Below the pieces are notes generated by a model, which saw only the letters and a program-made list of their open reading frames with translations, made no database searches and was not told the origin of the DNA. Shown piece by piece: positions 11,607 through 22,698 of a stretch of DNA of 64,000 nt (positions are counted from its first letter, which is position 1; each line of letters opens with the position of its first letter). Source of the DNA: Ahaetulla prasina (Eukaryota > Chordata > Lepidosauria > Squamata > Colubridae). The position numbers were made by a program, and so were the translations under genes. Location of the stretch: positions 19,324,283-19,388,282 of the forward strand of contig NC_080542.1 of the NCBI RefSeq assembly GCF_028640845.1. Direction: 5' to 3'.

Positions 11607-12680
11607 TTTTATTTTCACCTCTGCTTTTGGTGACCTTGTGTCACCAAAACTGGGGATGTTATCAATGTCACAACTGCCTCCTCCCACCCAGTTAGCACTC
11701 TAGCCTACATCTTTTGAAGGGAAACAGCTTTGAAAGAGAAACAAAATTAAGGCAGAGGAACAGATAAAACCAAGAAGGGGGTGGTGTTTTTATATGACCC
11801 AACATACCTGGCGATCCATAGCTATTTTTCTTTTTCTTTTCCCTCCTCCCCCTCCCTCACTTCCACGTTTTACAGGCCACATGAAATGAGCCCGATGGGG
11901 GTTGTAATCCAACACAACTGGCAGGTGCAAAATTGGGAAAGCTGTCATCTCTTCTTCAGGGTTATGTGCAAAATTTCCTAAGGAGGCACCCTAATGTTTA
12001 CGAGATGCAAGACGTTGTATGCGGTTTTGTTTTTAAGAGTGTGTAACTGACCGAAAAAAATCAAGCAGAAGGAAAAGGTACATAAGTCTGCTTTGCATTC
12101 CAGAATCAGATTTTTTTTTTAAAAAAGAGTCTGTAATATAAGAAGTCAGCATCTGTAACTCAGGGGTGGGGTGGGGAATAGAAAGAAAAAGCTGCTTTTT
12201 CCTCCACTCTGCCAAAACAGATAGTGGGGAAATTGCCTGCTCTTTGCAAAATGGTTGGATTCAGGATCTAGAGGGAAAAGGGGAGGTGGAGGATAAGGAA
12301 AGCCATCAAAAGCAGACAGAGCTAGAATTACAGGAGACAGAAGGTTTCGGAGGAAGGTAAAATAAAATCACAAGCCTCTTACAAGTGGAGTGCCTGGAAT
12401 TTTCCAAGCAGAACTTGGAATTGTGCACCAGGTCCTTTCATTTAGCACTGAAGAACTTAAAACCTGGAGCTGTTAAAGAGGCTCTCGGAGAAAGATGGCA
12501 GGTGCAAAAACAAGGCAGAACTGTTTCCTACTAGGGTTGGATGGAGATGCTGCTGAATAAATAACAGACCGGAAAAGAAAGGTTGGCCCAGGGTTTAAAG
12601 GTACACCCAGATGCATGTCTAGGAATAGTATGCATAAGACTATGCAGGAGTGCCTCTGAGCACACCTGGACTGGTGGCTG
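11607..12680. other. ZNF668 intronic sequence, nothing recognised
   Basis: Unique-looking sequence with short frames only. No repeat or exon is supported. Confidence 0.4.
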
Positions 12681-12800
12681 ACAGAGGAAGGGGAGAGAGA
12701 AAGGAGAGAGGGGGGAGAGAGGGAGAGAGAAAGACGGAGAGAGGGGGAAAGAGAGGGAGGGAGGGAGGGGAGAGAGAAAAGTGGGGGGAGAGAGAGACCA
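12681..12800. repeat. GA-rich simple sequence
   Basis: Purine-only tract on the plus strand of GAGA, GGGA and GAAA units, about 120 bp, interrupted near 12660 and 12800. It could form a triplex-type polypurine structure. Confidence 0.85.
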
Positions 12801-13216
12801 CCTCTGCTCTAGAAGGGAACTTGGCAGTTGTGATATTAGAAGGATAGGTGTTCCTTGTTTCTTTTAGAAAGGTAAAAGAGACCACCTACAGAAGGTTTAG
12901 CAGTTATTTCTGGTTTTTTGTAATTCTAGAAAAATGAACAGCTCAATACTTATTGCAGTCTTTTGCTGCCAAGGGTCATCTTCATGGTCGATGAGGGAGT
13001 GCTTTGGGGACTGGAAAAACAAGGCTGGGCAGCAGAAGTCTAGGGCTAAGGTCTCTCTCCCCACCCCCCACCCTCGCTATGGGGTGCCTGGCCAATGAGC
13101 ACACACCAGCACAATTTGGGCAGCAAAATTTGCAGAGATTCTTGCAGGGCAGCTTAGGCCTTTCCCGTCTCAGAAAAATCTATCTGAGCTTGCCTTGAAA
13201 TCATGGTCCAACCCCA
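12801..13216. other. ZNF668 intronic sequence, nothing recognised
   Basis: No coding feature or named repeat seen. Confidence 0.35.
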
Positions 13217-13334
13217 GAGGAAGGAAGGAAGGAAGGAAGGAAGGAAGGAAGGAAGGAAGGAAGGAAGGAAGGAAGGAAGGAAGGAAGGAAGGAAGGAAGG
13301 AAGGAAGGAAGGAAGGAAGGAAGGAAGGAAGGAA
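13217..13334. repeat. (GGAA)n microsatellite
   Basis: About 29 uninterrupted GGAA units. Long GGAA arrays are binding platforms for ETS-family factors in mammals (established knowledge); here that is only a possibility. Confidence 0.97.
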
Positions 13335-13365
13335 CATAGGTAAGAAATAGCAGTGTAAGATGGAA

Positions 13366-13480
13366 TATGGAGATTCTCAGTCATCCAGGTCGTGGTTGTC
13401 CCAAAGGTGCTTTTTGAAGAAGTTTCTGGTTTTTCTTTGAAGACATTTTGCTTCTCATCCAAGAAGTTTATTTGTGTTGT
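13366..13480. repeat. Hairpin repeat family, left arm only
   Basis: ATGGAGATTCTCAGTCATCC, GGTTGTCCCAAAGGTGCTTT and TTTGCTTCTCATCCAAGAAG match the left arm of 11388-11606. No right arm follows. Confidence 0.65.
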
Positions 13481-13784
13481 CAGGGTCATCTGAGCGGTGC
13501 AAACCCTTTCCCTTTATCAACAAAGAGGTCTGAAATGCTTTTCTGTAATTTCCTGTTTTTTTTAATTTTAATTTTATTTTTTTATTTTTTTATTTATTTA
13601 TTATCTTTTCTATACTTTCCTTTCCATCAGAGAAGCCCAGAGCACTTCGTGTAGGAATTGTAAAAGCACAATTAAATAAAAATACTCCATGTAAACCAAC
13701 CATGCTTAAAACAATTTTTAAAAGAGCCATTAGAAAGACAATTCGGTCCCGGGGCAGCCTTTTTCAATTGTCTCTAGTCTAAAG

Positions 13785-13864
13785 CAATGTTTCTCAATCT
13801 TGAGAACTTTTTAAGATATATGAAGTTCAACTCCCAGAATTCCCCAATCAGCATAGCTGGCTAG
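13785..13864. mobile_element. hAT hairpin element, half copy
   Basis: CAATGTTTCTCAATCTTGAG to CCCAGAATTCCCC is the left arm of the CAGTGTTTCTCAACC hairpin family. It abuts a hairpin-repeat arm at 13866. Confidence 0.6.
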
Positions 13865-13865
13865 A

Positions 13866-14450
13866 TGTCTGTGGAGATTCTCAGTCATCCAGATCGTGGT
13901 TGTCCCAAAAGGGAACTGGACTTTGGTTTTTTCTTGAATGTCAGCTTTGGAAGCCATACTAGGCCGAAGGCTTCCACACGCTGCCACTTTCTCCTGTGTG
14001 GAGAGGTGGTGGTACAAGGGATTATTGGACACAACAACATTCTTCCTGCTGGTCAAGATCAGGCTGGGCTCGCATCTGGAGACCGGAGTGATGTCTTGAG
14101 ATGGGACAGTTGAAGATTGGAGCATGTGATCGGCAGAGGGGTCAAGGGTGTGTGTGTGATTTTGGAGTTTGTCTTACTGAGGAAAAACCCGGATCCCCAG
14201 ATTGTGCTAGTAAAAGAACTTTGAAAGATGTTTGCTTCGGAGTCTTTTCTGCAAGGAGGGTTTTCTGGAACGCTGACATTGAAGCTGTTTCGCTTCTCAT
14301 CCAAGAAGCTTCTTCCATTTTGACGAAATGGTGGAGGATGGAAGGATTTATATTCCTCCACTGTTTGGTCAGAGCTGAAGAAGCTTCTTGGATGAGAAGC
14401 CAAACATCTTCAAGGAAAAAACGAAAGTCCAGTTCCCTTTTTTTTTGGGG
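13866..14450. repeat. Hairpin repeat family, fragmented copy
   Basis: Left-arm blocks at 13866-13945 (TGTCTGTGGAGATTCTCAGT) are followed by unrelated sequence. Then come facing blocks at about 14285-14310 (TTTCGCTTCTCATCCAAGAA) and 14378-14440 (AAGCTTCTTGGATGAGAAGC). Confidence 0.55.
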
Positions 14451-14481
14451 TGGGGGGAAGCAGTTTTGGGACATGAGTGGC

Positions 14482-14532
14482 TGGGATATTCTGGGAGTTA
14501 TCTTAAAATGCTCAAGGCTGAGAAACACTGAT
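14482..14532. mobile_element. hAT hairpin element, right-arm remnant
   Basis: TATTCTGGGAGTTATCTTAA then GCTCAAGGCTGAGAAACACTG is the right arm of the CAGTGTTTCTCAACC hairpin family. No left arm is seen. Confidence 0.5.
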
Positions 14533-14615
14533 TTAAGGGCAAAGCAGCGTGGTCAGCCACACTTCCCTTGGGAAACTGTTCCATGCCAGGGGTGCCACGA
14601 CAAAGAAGATCCTGT

Positions 14616-14870
14616 TCCTGTCCAAAGGCCGTTGTGGCGCAGTGGTTAGAGTGCAGTACTGCAAGCTACTTCTGCTGATCACCAGCTGCCAGCAGTTTGG
14701 CAGATCGAATCTCACCAGGCTCAAGGTTGACTCAGCCTTCCATCCTTCGGAGGTGGGTGAAATTAGGACCCAGATTGTTGGGGGCAATATGCTGACTTTG
14801 TAAACCGCTTAGAGAGGGCTGTAAAAGCACTGTGAAGGGGTATATAAGTCTTAAGTGCTACTGCTATTCG
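14616..14870 (+). mobile_element. Sauria-type tRNA-derived SINE, near complete
   Basis: GGCCGTTGTGGCGCAGTGGT is a pol III A-box-like head, and GCAGATCGAATCTCACCAGG is the B-box region. The body follows (TTGACTCAGCCTTCCATCCT), then ATATAAGTCTTAAGTGCTAC. This is the usual order for squamate Sauria SINEs. A free tRNA gene is excluded by the missing cloverleaf 3' half. Confidence 0.8.
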
Positions 14871-15099
14871 TAACAAAAGGGATAGGATAGGCTGGGCATC
14901 CCCAGAGGATCCTTACTCCAGCGATCGGACGGCAGGGGTCACAATTGCGCCAGGGAGTAGATCTAGTGAAAACCGTCCCCAGGAGAAAACTCCATGTGCT
15001 GTCTTTTTTACCGAAGATTTAAGAGAAATAAAATTTCCCCCCTTTTTCTTTGAACCGAAGGGACAAAGGAAAGGCGTTGTGAGTGGATGGCTCGCAGGA

Positions 15100-16400
15100 C
15101 ACTTGTGTGTCTGCGTCTTCAGAGCCGCCTAAACCATCCGTTCAAAACGCTCTCAATTCCCATCCCGCAGGGACAACCTCCGGCACTCGCCACCCAGCTG
15201 GGAGAGCGAGGCTGCTTGCAAGACGCTTTTTTTACCCAAAGGGTAACTAACGAATTAACCAGCTCGGTCCCAGCAGCAGCAGCCGAGCGCTCGGAAGGCC
15301 GATTGCGGGTGCAGATCTGGCCGCCTTCCGCGCGGGCCAGGATCCAGCAGCTGCCCCCTCCGGAGGCGATGCCTGCCAACCGCGCCCGCAACTGCGGCAT
15401 TGCAAGGAAAGAAAGAGAGAGATGCTCGATCGGCCCTGCAAAGGGAGGAAGGTTTCCTGCCGGCTGGCCGGCCGGGTGCCCCCCTTCTGCAAAATGGCTG
15501 TCTCTAGGACCCCCGACGGGAGACGGGGAAGGCCAGCCGCCCGCACCCGCTGGGCTCTCTGCCGCCTCCTCCTCCTCCTCCTCCCAGCCAAGGCGGAGAT
15601 GCCAGCAGTAGCAGCATCCAAAGCAAAGCAGCTCTTTGCCCCCCGTCCAGGCAGCAAAATGGCTGGCTTTAGGACCGAGGGGGGGGGCAGCGACCTGCTT
15701 GCCAGGCGGTGTGTGTGGTGGAGGTGCATCGGGACTCGGCATTGGGAGCAGCCTCGGGGCGCTCGTCCTTCCAGCGGGAGGGAGGAGGAGAAGAAGGAGA
15801 AGCAGAGCCGGATCTCCCGTGGAACAAAGCCCGTCCACAGCGGCACCGGCGGCGGGTCCCCCTTTCGCCCCGTCCCGTCCCACCCCCCCAGCCTTACCTG
15901 CTGTCTCCTTTGTCTAAGAGCTCTCCCCTTTCTCTGCGGCTCCATGTGGCCGAGCGCTAGGACCGCGGAGGAAGGAGAGGAAATGGAGGCGCGGGGCGGG
16001 GCGGCCGGGGAGTTAGTGTGTGAGTGGGTGGGTAGGTGGGTGGGTAGCTGGAGGGAGTCCAGCAGCAATGAGCTGGAACTGCAGGGATCCCTCCTCCCTC
16101 CTCCTCTTCCTCCCGCACCGGCTGCAAAGGCATCGGCTGCCTTTGAGACGAAGGGAGGCGCTCTGGATGCCCGTCTCGTTGGATTAGAAGAGGATTTTGG
16201 GGGGAGGGGGGATATGAAAGAGGGAAGGGGAGGGGGGGGGGGCGTTGCCAGGCACAAAAGGAAGTCGTTCCCCCCTCCGGAGGGAAGCGGGCAGGCGTTG
16301 CACCACGCGGAAGAGTGGCGAAGCCGCTCCGGGGAACCTTTTGCAGGGTGCACCAGACCTGGTGAGATGGGGGTGGGAGGGGGGGGGTATATGGTATTTC
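15100..16400. promoter_or_regulatory. ZNF668: CpG-rich promoter block, probable ZNF668 promoter
   Basis: GC-rich and CpG-dense compared with the rest of the window, typical of a vertebrate housekeeping promoter. It contains the candidate first exon of ZNF668 on the minus strand (donor at 15897). Long open frames in all phases across this block come from high GC and scarce stops, not from genes. Confidence 0.65.
15898..15945 (-). CDS. ZNF668: Candidate ZNF668 first exon with in-frame upstream start
   Basis: On the minus strand the sequence GAGACAGCAG is followed by GTAAGG, a strong donor. From an ATG at 15945 the exon encodes 16 residues (MEPQRKGRALRQRRQQ) and ends in phase 0. Joined to the acceptor at 8731 it reads AASSGK and then the main Met at 8713, with no frame break. 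The upstream ATG has a weak context (C at -3), so translation may start at either. The exon's 5' boundary is not determined. Even if not translated, this is the best candidate for the ZNF668 5' UTR exon. Confidence 0.5.
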
Positions 16401-16604
16401 CAAATACGCTGATCTTTATTAGCTACTTTGGGTAATGAAAGGAAATAAGGAAGCTTTGGGGAGCCCTCCATTTTCCAAAGAGGCAGGTTTGCCTTGTGCT
16501 TCCTGGAAGCCCAAAGGCCTTCTCTCCTCTTGGCTTGAGGGAGGAGAACTGGGCACTTCCGGCAACAGGGAGGCGGCTGGACTCTACCTTCTTCCCAGGG
16601 TGTC

Positions 16605-16885
16605 TCAAAGGTGCTTTTCCCCCCCAAAAAAGGCAACTGGACTGGTGTTTTTTTTTCCCTTTGAGAAAGAAGAAGAAGAAGAAAAAAACGTTTTATTTCT
16701 CATCCAAGAAACTTCATCGGTTGATGGATTGGTTGATCAACCGATGAAGTTTCGTGGATGAGAAACGAAACGTTTTTTTCTTCTTCCTCAAAGGGAAAAA
16801 AAAACATTCCAGTTGCTTTTCGGGGGGAAAAAGCAGCTTTGAGACAATTATGCGTGACTGAGAATTTCCACCGACATCTTCCCAA
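16605..16885. repeat. Palindromic hairpin repeat between the two GC-rich blocks
   Basis: Left arm AAGGTGCTTTTCCCCCCCAA, TTTTATTTCTCATCCAAGAA, inverted in the right arm after a centre at about 16720-16740 (GGTTGATCAACC). Same family as 11388-11606 with a distinct loop. Confidence 0.65.
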
Positions 16886-17282
16886 GGTGATTTCTTTTCC
16901 TTTTTCCGACTTCCCTCTCGTTCCGAGATTTCCGCGTGGCCTCCCATCCCAAATGCTAAGTTGCCAAACCTATCTGCGGTGATCGAAATGTGTGGCACGG
17001 GAAGAAATCCTAGAAGACACGAGTGAGAATCTGAGCCAATTCTGACAGGCTAGAGAAGAAAGCGACACTGGATCTTTTCACCTACAATAGAACCAGCTGC
17101 TTTCACGAGCTTTGCTTTGCTTTTGTTGCTGCTGTTCCTTTTCACAGCAACAAGAAATGAATGGCGCCCGTGGGTGGGGGTTCCCTGGGATACATTTCGA
17201 CTCGGGAGTAGATCTGATCTTTCGTCAAGGAGAGAGAGAAAATGTGACTGTAAAGCACTATAGAGATGCTTTACAGTCCAGT

Positions 17283-17508
17283 CCAGGTCCCAAAGGTGCT
17301 TTTTTCCAAGAGGCAACTGGACTTTCTGGTTTTTCTTTGAAGACCTTTCGCTTCTCATCCAAGAAGTTTTTTCAGCTCTGACTGGATGGTGGGGTGGGGA
17401 ATGATGAGAAACGAAACGTTTTCATAGAAAAAGCAGAAAGTGCAATTGCCTCTTGAAAACGCACCTTTGGGACAACCATGACCTGGATGAATGAGAATAT
17501 CCATAGAC
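17283..17508. repeat. Palindromic hairpin repeat
   Basis: Left arm CCCAAAGGTGCTTTTTTCCA through TCTCATCCAAGAAG, right arm TGATGAGAAACGAAACGTTT through ATATCCATAGAC. It abuts the hAT element at 17509. Confidence 0.7.
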
Positions 17509-17643
17509 TAGGGGTCTCCAACTTTGGCAATTTAAAACCTGGCCGACTTCAACTCCCAGAATTCCTCAGCCCTCAAAGCTGGTTGGGGAATTCTGGGAGT
17601 TGAAGTCCGCCGGGCTTCAAGTAGCCAAGGTTGGAGACCCCTG
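17509..17643. mobile_element. hAT hairpin MITE, perfect 8-bp TSD
   Basis: Ends TAGGGGTCTCCAAC and GTTGGAGACCCCTG. The arms pair along almost the whole 135 bp. It is flanked by CCATAGAC at 17501-17508 and 17644-17651. The duplication has a central TA, as reported for the Buster group of hAT elements. Confidence 0.85.
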
Positions 17644-18119
17644 CCATAGACACTCCAGACAAAGTCTTATATGTTTGTGACACTTCAGTAGAGGCGATCC
17701 TTTTAAAAAAATAAAAAATAAAAAACCAAATATGCACACGGGACTTCTGAGAACGTTGACGCGCTTCCATTGTTCAATATTCTCTTTTAAGTGTAGATTT
17801 TTTTCAGCGCCGCTCTACCCTTTGGAATCTCTATGGCGAAATCGCTAGCACGGCGTTGGGAGATCGGACTACTCGTTCCATCTCAGATCGGAAACAGGAC
17901 AATAGAGCGGTCCACCTAGAGATAGACACTCTAGAACCCTTCATGTTCGTTTCGACACTTCCTTTCTAACGAAACGGCTGTATCCGCCAACCCCCTCACC
18001 CCGCGATGATTTTCCTCATAGGCCTCTCTAGAGGATAATGGGAGATTCGTAGATGTTCAACCCCAAATATACTTATAAACATATAAATATATATGATACC
18101 GGGGCGGGTGGTGAGGGGG

Positions 18120-18700
18120 GGGATTGTTTTCCAAAGAACGCTTTGGCTACCATAGAGAAAAAGCGGCACCGGAAGTCTATTCCGTCTAACGAGGCAGGGG
18201 GAACGCTTTGAAGGGGTGCGCATTTCCTGTTTCCTAGCAACAAAAGGAAGTATTTGTTGTTGCCCTCTCCTGCGGGACTCCTACCAGTAAATCCCGGGGT
18301 GTCGAGGTCGGGAGGCGTTGCGGGGCCGCTCAGCCCGGCGTGCGGGACCCCGTCCTAGGGAACGGCGGGGCTTCCGAGGGGGCCCGGAGAATTTTGGCCT
18401 CGTCCGTTTGGTTCCCCTCGGCCCGATCCGTCCGTTGCTCGCCGAACGGGAGGCGAAGAGCTCGGAGGGGTTTCTCTTCGCGGGAAATGGTGGGTCGTCG
18501 TGAGGCCTCTCTTCTACCTCAGGGCGGGACCCGTCGCGGACTGTGAACTCCGCCTGGAGCCTCCCGGGGAAACGAGGGACCGGGACCCTCGCGCCTCCTG
18601 AATCCGAATCTCAGGGTTTTCAGCCCCGCTCGTAGCTGCTGATCGCGCCCGCCTCCTCCTCCTCCGACGCCGGATGCCTTAGGAAGCCTGGAATTACCTG
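18120..18700 (+). promoter_or_regulatory. ZNF646: GC-rich block, probable ZNF646 promoter
   Basis: CpG-dense stretch divergent from the ZNF668 promoter block. It contains an ETS/GABP-like site ACCGGAAGT (18168-18176) and an RFX X-box-like GTTTCCTAGCAAC (18229-18241, one mismatch in the left half). There is no TATA box. A consensus donor CAG|GTGAGG at 19191/19192 could end a 5' UTR exon spliced to 28300. That join is inference. Confidence 0.5.
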
Positions 18701-19191
18701 CTGGCTGCTGCTGCTGCCGCCCTACTTGAACGGGATGCTTCCCGCTGGGATGTCCTGAAATGCACTGGATCCTGTGGTGGAGGTCCAGCTCCTCTCACTC
18801 TTTTCTCTCTCCCAGCACTCAGGGTCTCCCCCACGTGTCTTCTCGTCCTCCTCCTCCTCCTTCTTCAGCCTCTGGGGCGGAGGCTTCTTCCTGGATAACC
18901 TCCTGCTCCGAAGATGGGGCTGTGAAGGCCCGCCTGGGTCCTGAAGGAGGTCGCCTTGAATGCCTTTTGGTTCTTGAGAAAGGCAGCGCAGCTTGAAACT
19001 CGGCCCCAGAAAACCGAAAAATCAACTTAACGCTGCTCATTGCCCGACGTGTTTTGTGCAGTGTTTTAATGTACAATTAATATGTCCGGCTCTGAGCCGT
19101 ATTCCCTGTTTTGGGAGGAAGGTCGTTTGTGTCGGTGGCTCCTGATAAATGAATGTTGTGCTGATCTGGGGGATTCAGAATGATCTGACAG

Positions 19192-19808
19192 GTGAGGAAA
19201 CAACGTGTTTGTGTCCGTGCGTGCATTCATTCACTTGTATTCGATGCGTAATTCTTCCAGACTGGTTGCCATCCGAATGTTTTAAATTGCAAAGAACTCC
19301 CACCATTTTGCATGGTGATGGGCATTACAGGCCCAACCATCTGGAGCTGGGTCCAGAGTAATCTTAATAAAACCTTTGTGCACTCTAGCTCTGTTTATTA
19401 TAAAACCCACGCTTTTTGTTGTTGTTATTGAATGAAAAAAATTCAGCTTAAAGTACTTCTGTACTTCCTGGATCTCTCCTTGTGCCTTGTGACTAGAATA
19501 AAATAATTGGGCAGGAGAGTTCTGTTATTGAACAGAACAAAAATAAAAGAATGACATCTGGTGAAATCATACTCTGGGAACTGAGATGCTTAGTTTATTA
19601 GACCTACCTAAAGACCTTGTTCCTTAGAAGGAGGTATAAAACTAGCATTTTGTTCTGCATCAGAAAATCCTAGATTTCTGACCTATAGTCTCAGACCTAA
19701 ATTACTTTCCTATCCCTTTCAAAACACAATTCTCAGTCTTTCTGTTCTTAGAGAACGGGAATTATTCCAATGTGCTGTGTAAGGCATCCAATTGGAGAAG
19801 GGTACTCT
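19192..19808. other. ZNF646 upstream or intronic sequence, nothing recognised
   Basis: Lies downstream of the candidate donor at 19192. No repeat or coding feature is identified before the hAT element. Confidence 0.35.
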
Positions 19809-20203
19809 CAGGGTTGAAATGCTCCCAGTTTGGACCAGATCGCCAGTTCCGGTAGCAATGCAGGTGGTTCGGAGAACCGGTAGCAAAAATCCCTGCCCCC
19901 ACCCCGCCCAGCTGAGCTGCGCGATCATCAGAGGGTTTTTTTTACTTTTAAAAGCATTTTTTCTTCAGCCAAAAAATTGCTTTTAAAAGAAAAACAAGCC
20001 TCTGATGATCGCGCGGCTCATCTGGGATCATCAGAGGCTTTTAAAAGCATTTTTACAATCTCTTCAGCCGAAGAAGTTGTAGAAAAAATGCTTTTAAAAG
20101 TAAAAAAAAAAAAGTTGGCTACGCCCACCCACTCACATTCCCCCCCACCCCCACCAAGCCACGCCGACAGAACCGGTAGTAACAAATTTTACATTTCACC
20201 CTG
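19809..20203. mobile_element. hAT-type non-autonomous element (CAGNGGTGAAATG family)
   Basis: Starts CAGGGTTGAAATGCTCCCAG, ends ACATTTCACCCTG. Flanks GGTACTCT and GGTATCCT match at 6 of 8 bases. The interior has inverted AAAAGCATTTTTT blocks and GCCACGCCGACAGAACCGGT. Five copies of this family lie in the window. Confidence 0.75.
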
Positions 20204-20925
20204 GGTATCCTATGTCAATGCAATAAAAACCAGTTCTAACGCATCCCACCCACAAAGTTGAGAATTTCATAATTTGCGGTCACTTGGTTTAGTGTTGCTT
20301 AATTGTGTCCCCTCTTCTTACCTGGGTTTTAAGTCCCAGAAGCTGAAGGTTGTTGATTTAGGTTTTAAAAAGCCAGTGTGGTTCACTTAGTACATTTGTT
20401 CTCAGAACAGCTTTTATTTTAGGCAGCAGCTAACACTTACGTATGTTTGTTATAAAACCTTTCCCATCTTATCAAATTAATGCCTAAAAGAAGCAAACAA
20501 CACTCATGTAATAAGAGCTCCCCCCTCTCCCGCAAAATAACCTGAGCCATAACCATTGCTATATTTTTGGTCACTGCTTTCATAATACAGTTATGTGGTA
20601 AGAACCAAAGAGTGAATAATCAATATTCTAATACCTCTCACAACCAGTCAGATAGTTCCAGGAAGTCTACAACCAGGACATAACAACATTTCCTCTCATG
20701 TCCTGAAGTGACCCTTTTCTAAGAAGCCGTCATTCAGGGATTATTCTGGTTTTCGTGACTGATAATGTTTATGATGGCTCCTTTCCTGATTTGATACTGG
20801 CTGGTTCCTCCAGGAAGATATTGCAAAAGAGGGAGGTGGGAAAATTAGAGCACATACATGTATACATACATACATGTAGCAGTCTTCTTCATAGAGGTGC
20901 CCTTCTGAGGGGGAAAATACAGCAG
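20204..20925. other. Non-coding interval, nothing recognised
   Basis: AT-rich, no supported gene or named repeat. Confidence 0.35.
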
Positions 20926-20929
20926 GTTG

Positions 20930-21307
20930 TCAATTTATAGTAGTTTATTTAATGACCGAAGTTAACTACGACACTGAAAAAAGTGAGCTAGGGCCATTTT
21001 TCACATGGCCGTTGCAACTTTTCCTGGTCATGTGATCAAAATCTGGTTACTTGGCAACTGGCTCATATTTATGACAATTACAATGTCCCGGAATCATGTG
21101 GTCACTCTGTGACCTTCTGACAAGCAAAGTCAATAGGGAAGCCAGATTCACTTAACAATCGGGTTACTAATTTAACAAGTGCAGCGATTTACTTAGCAAC
21201 TGCGGCAAGAAAGGTTGTAAAAAGGGGCAGCATTCACTTAACAACTGTCTCGCCTAGCAGCAGAAATTTTGTGGTCTGTTGTGGTTGTAAGTTGAGGACC
21301 ACCTGTG
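20930..21307. mobile_element. TIR-type DNA element (AGTCCTCGACTTA family)
   Basis: Internal blocks GGTCATGTGATCAAAATCTG and CTTCTGACAAGCAAAGTCAA, right end TTGTAAGTTGAGGACCACCTG. The left terminus is diverged. Confidence 0.75.
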
Positions 21308-21612
21308 GTAGTAAATTCGTGACGAAGAGTCACACGGTCCCAACATATTGTGTAAACTGAACTACTATGGCTTGAAAACTGTGGATTGAGGTTTATTGTG
21401 GTGGGTGGCAGTATTCAGTGAATCCTGGTTAGCACGGCTAGCCAGAGAAAACCAAGACAACCACTCCAACATCAATGCCAGGAGCCTGAGCTTTTCCCAC
21501 TTATGGGAACCCCAAAAATTGCTTAGAGCTTGAAGTTGACAGAAGAAGTCTGAAAACACCTTTGCAGACAAGCCAACCTTTATTAAAAGGCATGAGCTTT
21601 CATGAGCTCCAC

Positions 21613-22480
21613 TTGGAATAACAGATTAACAGAGTTGGAAGGGGCCTTGTAGGTCATCTAGTCCAAGCAGGTAGGGTAGGAATAGGGTAGGATAGGAGAG
21701 GGATAGAGTAGGAGAGGGATAGAGTAGGGTAGAGGTAGGGTAGCAGAAGAGTAGAATAAGGTAAGGTAGGGTAGGAGAGGGAGAGGGAGAGGGTTGGGTA
21801 AGGTAAGGTGTCCAGATTCCCTGAAAGTATCTTCTCCAAGTTCTACAAGGGGATGCTTCCTGCATGATTCTCCACTTGAAATGATTATTTAGTAATGGTG
21901 TCCAAGAAGAAATCAAAACACAAAGGAATAACCTTCAACAAAAGTCTGGCAGAATGAGTAAAACAGTTCTCAGCAACATATATATATATATGGAATATTT
22001 AGTCCAACCCACTGCCCAGGCAGAAGACCCTACACCATTTCTGACAGATGGCAATCCAGTCTCTTCTTGAAAGCCTCCAATGATGAAGCTCCCACACCTT
22101 GTAAAGGCAAGCTGTTCCGTTGGTTGATTGTTCTCACTGTCAGAAAATTTCTCCTTGTTTCTAGGTTGAATCTCTCCTTGGTCAGTGTCTGTCCATTATT
22201 CCTTGTCGGGCCTTCAGGTGTTTTGGAAAATAGGTTGACCCTCTCCTTTCTGTGACAACTGCTGAGATATTGGAACACTGCTATCATGTCTATCATATCA
22301 TGTTTTAGCCTTCAGTCCCCTAATCATCTTGGTTGCTCTTTTCTGCCTTCTTTCTAAAGTCTCAACATCTTTTTTTATAGTGTGGTGACCAAAACTGGAT
22401 GTAGTACTCTAGGTGTCATCTTATTAAGGCTTTATAGAGTGGTATTAGGACCTTACTTGCTTTAGCTTCACTGGGAATTG
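21613..22480 (-). mobile_element. CR1/L3-like LINE 3' region, split by simple repeat
   Basis: The minus strand encodes the same LINE tail as 52500-53013, with several frameshifts. The element begins AGAGTTGGAAGGGGCCTTGT and is interrupted at about 21666-21995 by an AGGGT-rich tract and other sequence, then resumes (TTTAGTCCAACCCACTGCCC). Dead copy. Confidence 0.6.
21666..21800. repeat. (AGGGT)n-rich degenerate simple repeat
   Basis: Irregular AGGGTAGG and AGGAGAGGGATAG units. G-rich on the plus strand with telomere-like spacing, but not TTAGGG arrays. Confidence 0.8.
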
Positions 22481-22698
22481 CTACACTTAGGTTTTAAACT
22501 GGGATGAGGAAGAGAGAGGAAAGCTGGTTGAATATGTAGATGCAACTTAGTGATGATGGGTTTCAAGTACCTTATCTCTTAATGATCGTCATGGCATAAA
22601 AAAACCATTTTGTGTGTGTAGAGATGGGCTGAAACTATTTGCTTTATGTGAGTTCAGCAATTCTTCCCTCAATTTCCAAAACAGTCAGTGCTGTAAGA

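Noticed and set aside
14616..14870. Possible tRNA gene
   Set aside because: The pol III boxes belong to a SINE; the 3' half of a tRNA cloverleaf is missing and the body matches a repeat.
15119..16636. Several long overlapping open frames on both strands in the GC-rich block (up to 368 codons)
   Set aside because: Frames overlap in all phases, encode low-complexity Pro/Arg/Gly/Ser-rich sequence, and reflect few stops in CpG-rich DNA. Only the small exon at 15898-15945 has splice support.
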